A stretch of DNA of 64,000 nucleotides, from NCBI RefSeq assembly GCF_023101185.1, contig NZ_CP078077.1:1641630-1705629 (forward strand), in the 5' to 3' direction. The translations under genes were made by a program, and so were the position numbers. Below are positions 63,012 to 64,000 of the stretch, in pieces. Source of the DNA: Microbacterium galbinum. GTDB lineage: Bacteria > Actinomycetota > Actinomycetes > Actinomycetales > Microbacteriaceae. Each line of letters begins with the position of its first letter. The first letter of the stretch is position 1. Under the pieces are notes generated by a model. It saw only the letters and a list, made by a program, of their open reading frames with translations, did no database searches and was not told where the DNA came from.

Positions 63012-64000
63012 GCGAGCACCAGCTCGGCGAGGCGGGTGTCGGCCAGTGCTGCGGGGCGGGGCCCTTCGACAGGCTCAGGGACCCAGTCTCCAGGGGTGTC
63101 CGCCGCACCTGGGTCGCTGAGCTCCGCACCTGGGTCGCTGAGCCTGACGAAGCGTCCCCCGCCCTCACTCGGGAGGAGATCCACGTTCGGGAGGACGATA
63201 TCGCCGGATCGATCCTCCGTAGCGTCGATCTCCTCCCGAGCGGCGGATGCCGAGGCAGCGGCGGATGCCGAGGCCCGGGCCGTGAGGATCGACAGGGCGA
63301 CGAGCGCGTCGGCGAGGAGGCTCGACTGCCCGAGCGTCTCGAACACCCCCGGGGCCTCGACGACCCAGGTGCCTTCTCCGACGCGGGTGACGAATGGACG
63401 AACCGTGTCGCCTGCCGACGGCACCAGGCCGTTCGCATCCACGGACGCGTCTATCAGCACCCCGGTCACGGATGCCGGGTCGACGGGGGAGTGTCCCTCG
63501 CCGGTCGCCAGCACGAGGTCGGCCACGGGCCACGGCTCGTCGACCGTGCGGGAACCGGCGAGGTGCGCGCGGAGGCGCACGACCGGATCGGCGATCCCGC
63601 GGATCACCCGGGTGCCGCCGACGGTGAGCGTGGCGGCGAGACGATCGGCGAGCGGGCCGTCGCCGATCACGAGAGCGGATGCCGCGGGCAGCACGAGATT
63701 CGTGCGCCGGGCGAGCGCCCGCACGATCTGCTCGGCGCGCGCGTGCGCGAAGATCGCCGCGAAGGCGGGCAGGTCGCGGGGGTCGGGTGCAGCGGCATCC
63801 GACACGACATCGACGCCGAAAGCCGCGCGCGCGTCATCCGCCACCTGCTCCGGCAACGCCGCGAACCGCCACGACACGGCGGCGGGCGCATCGCCCGGCT
63901 CAGCGAAAGGCGCCGGGAAGGCGGATGCCGCGGCCGTCGCCCACCGGAATCCCCGGGGCGTCTCGGCATCCGTCGACGGGGTGCAGGAGGGGGCATCGGT
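63008..64000 (-). CDS. Unrecognised Rossmann-like protein, cut by window edge
   Basis: The frame is open to the right edge, so the start lies beyond 64000; 330 residues are visible (an internal GTG at 63877 is only a candidate start). NLVLPAASALVIGDGPLADRLAATLTVGGTRVIRGI resembles a dinucleotide-binding beta-alpha-beta unit, and VADLVLATGEGHSPVDPASVTGVLIDAS follows. It then has an Ala/Ser-rich stretch and a repeat-derived tail [14 protein letters not shown]. The stop overlaps the SAHH-like start by 4 nt, so the two are expected to act together. Function unknown. Confidence 0.65.
   Translation of the reverse strand, partial: TDAPSCTPSTDAETPRGFRWATAAASAFPAPFAEPGDAPAAVSWRFAALPEQVADDARAAFGVDVVSDAAAPDPRDLPAFAAIFAHARAEQIVRALARRTNLVLPAASALVIGDGPLADRLAATLTVGGTRVIRGIADPVVRLRAHLAGSRTVDEPWPVADLVLATGEGHSPVDPASVTGVLIDASVDANGLVPSAGDTVRPFVTRVGEGTWVVEAPGVFETLGQSSLLADALVALSILTARASASAAASASAAREEIDATEDRSGDIVLPNVDLLPSEGGGRFVRLSDPGAELSDPGAADTPGDWVPEPVEGPRPAALADTRLAELVLA
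63060..63154. repeat. Family F composite element inside coding sequence
   Basis: GGCCCTTCGACAGGCTCAGG plus GACCCAG (63060-63086) faces two inverted partial copies, CCTGGGTCGCTGAG (63108) and ACCTGGGTCGCTGAGCCTGA (63128). The frame stays open, encoding RLSDPGAELSDPGAA and WVPEPVEGP near the C-terminus of the edge protein. Confidence 0.85.

Overview
The window is high-GC, gene-dense actinobacterial DNA. It is most likely from Microbacterium or a close Microbacteriaceae relative. I infer this from the codon bias, the many GGATGC/GCATCC hexamers, a DUF7882-type small protein, leaderless TANNNT promoters 6-7 nt before start codons, and dispersed copies of a GGTCCCTGAGCCTGTCGAAG repeat. I see no rRNA, tRNA, CRISPR array, transposase or prophage. 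No gap between genes exceeds 300 bp.

Left part (1-18.4 kb): the end of a siderophore ABC transporter (two FecCD permeases, ATPase, siderophore-interacting flavoprotein). Next is an alpha/beta hydrolase divergent from a TetR regulator across two identical 16-bp operators, then a TspO-like protein and a DUF1905 protein. The complete kdp potassium system follows on the minus strand (a 27-aa membrane peptide, kdpF, A, B, C, D, E). Beyond it lie an ArsB/SLC13-type permease, two unknown membrane proteins and a KimA-like APC permease. A small alarmone synthetase gene is divergent from the KimA-like gene.

Middle-left (19.4-30.4 kb): a molybdenum island. It holds a membrane-anchored sulfite-oxidase-fold enzyme, mogA, moaE, two lipoproteins, a moeB-moeA-moaC-moaD operon on the other strand, a HTH/Mop regulator, modABC and moaA. 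No mobA is visible, which fits an enzyme that uses Mo-MPT directly.

Centre (30.5-46.5 kb): an M20 amidohydrolase and a TetR regulator, divergent from an Opp/Dpp-type ABC operon that ends in a GH3 glycosidase, followed by a GntR regulator. This looks like beta-glucoside or oligosaccharide uptake and hydrolysis. After it come a sortase-anchored (LAQTG) exonuclease/phosphatase, two small proteins, a MerR-SDR pair and an O-acetyltransferase.

Right-centre (46.6-55.7 kb): Mn-catalase, LysR divergent from EamA and a ketopantoate-reductase-like gene, a UBP zinc finger, an LMW-PTP-like protein, a small membrane protein behind an 8-codon upstream ORF, a lower-GC DUF3800 gene with a promoter and a structured-RNA-like leader, a SulP transporter and an ATP-grasp enzyme.

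Right end (55.7-64 kb, minus strand): a catabolic-looking cluster. In transcription order it runs: an unrecognised protein cut by the window edge, an adenosylhomocysteinase homologue lacking its three catalytic histidines, a TRZ/ATZ-type amidohydrolase, an NtaA-type flavin monooxygenase, then a sugar-type ABC importer.

The most unusual layer lies between and inside genes. Several families of fixed-length palindromic elements are present: three 64-bp copies of one family, three 75-76-bp copies of another, and single 58- and 77-bp examples. The GGTCCCTGAGCCTGTCGAAG family sits in intergenic hairpins and also inside reading frames, three times in kdpB alone, adding [13 protein letters not shown] or [13 protein letters not shown] peptides.
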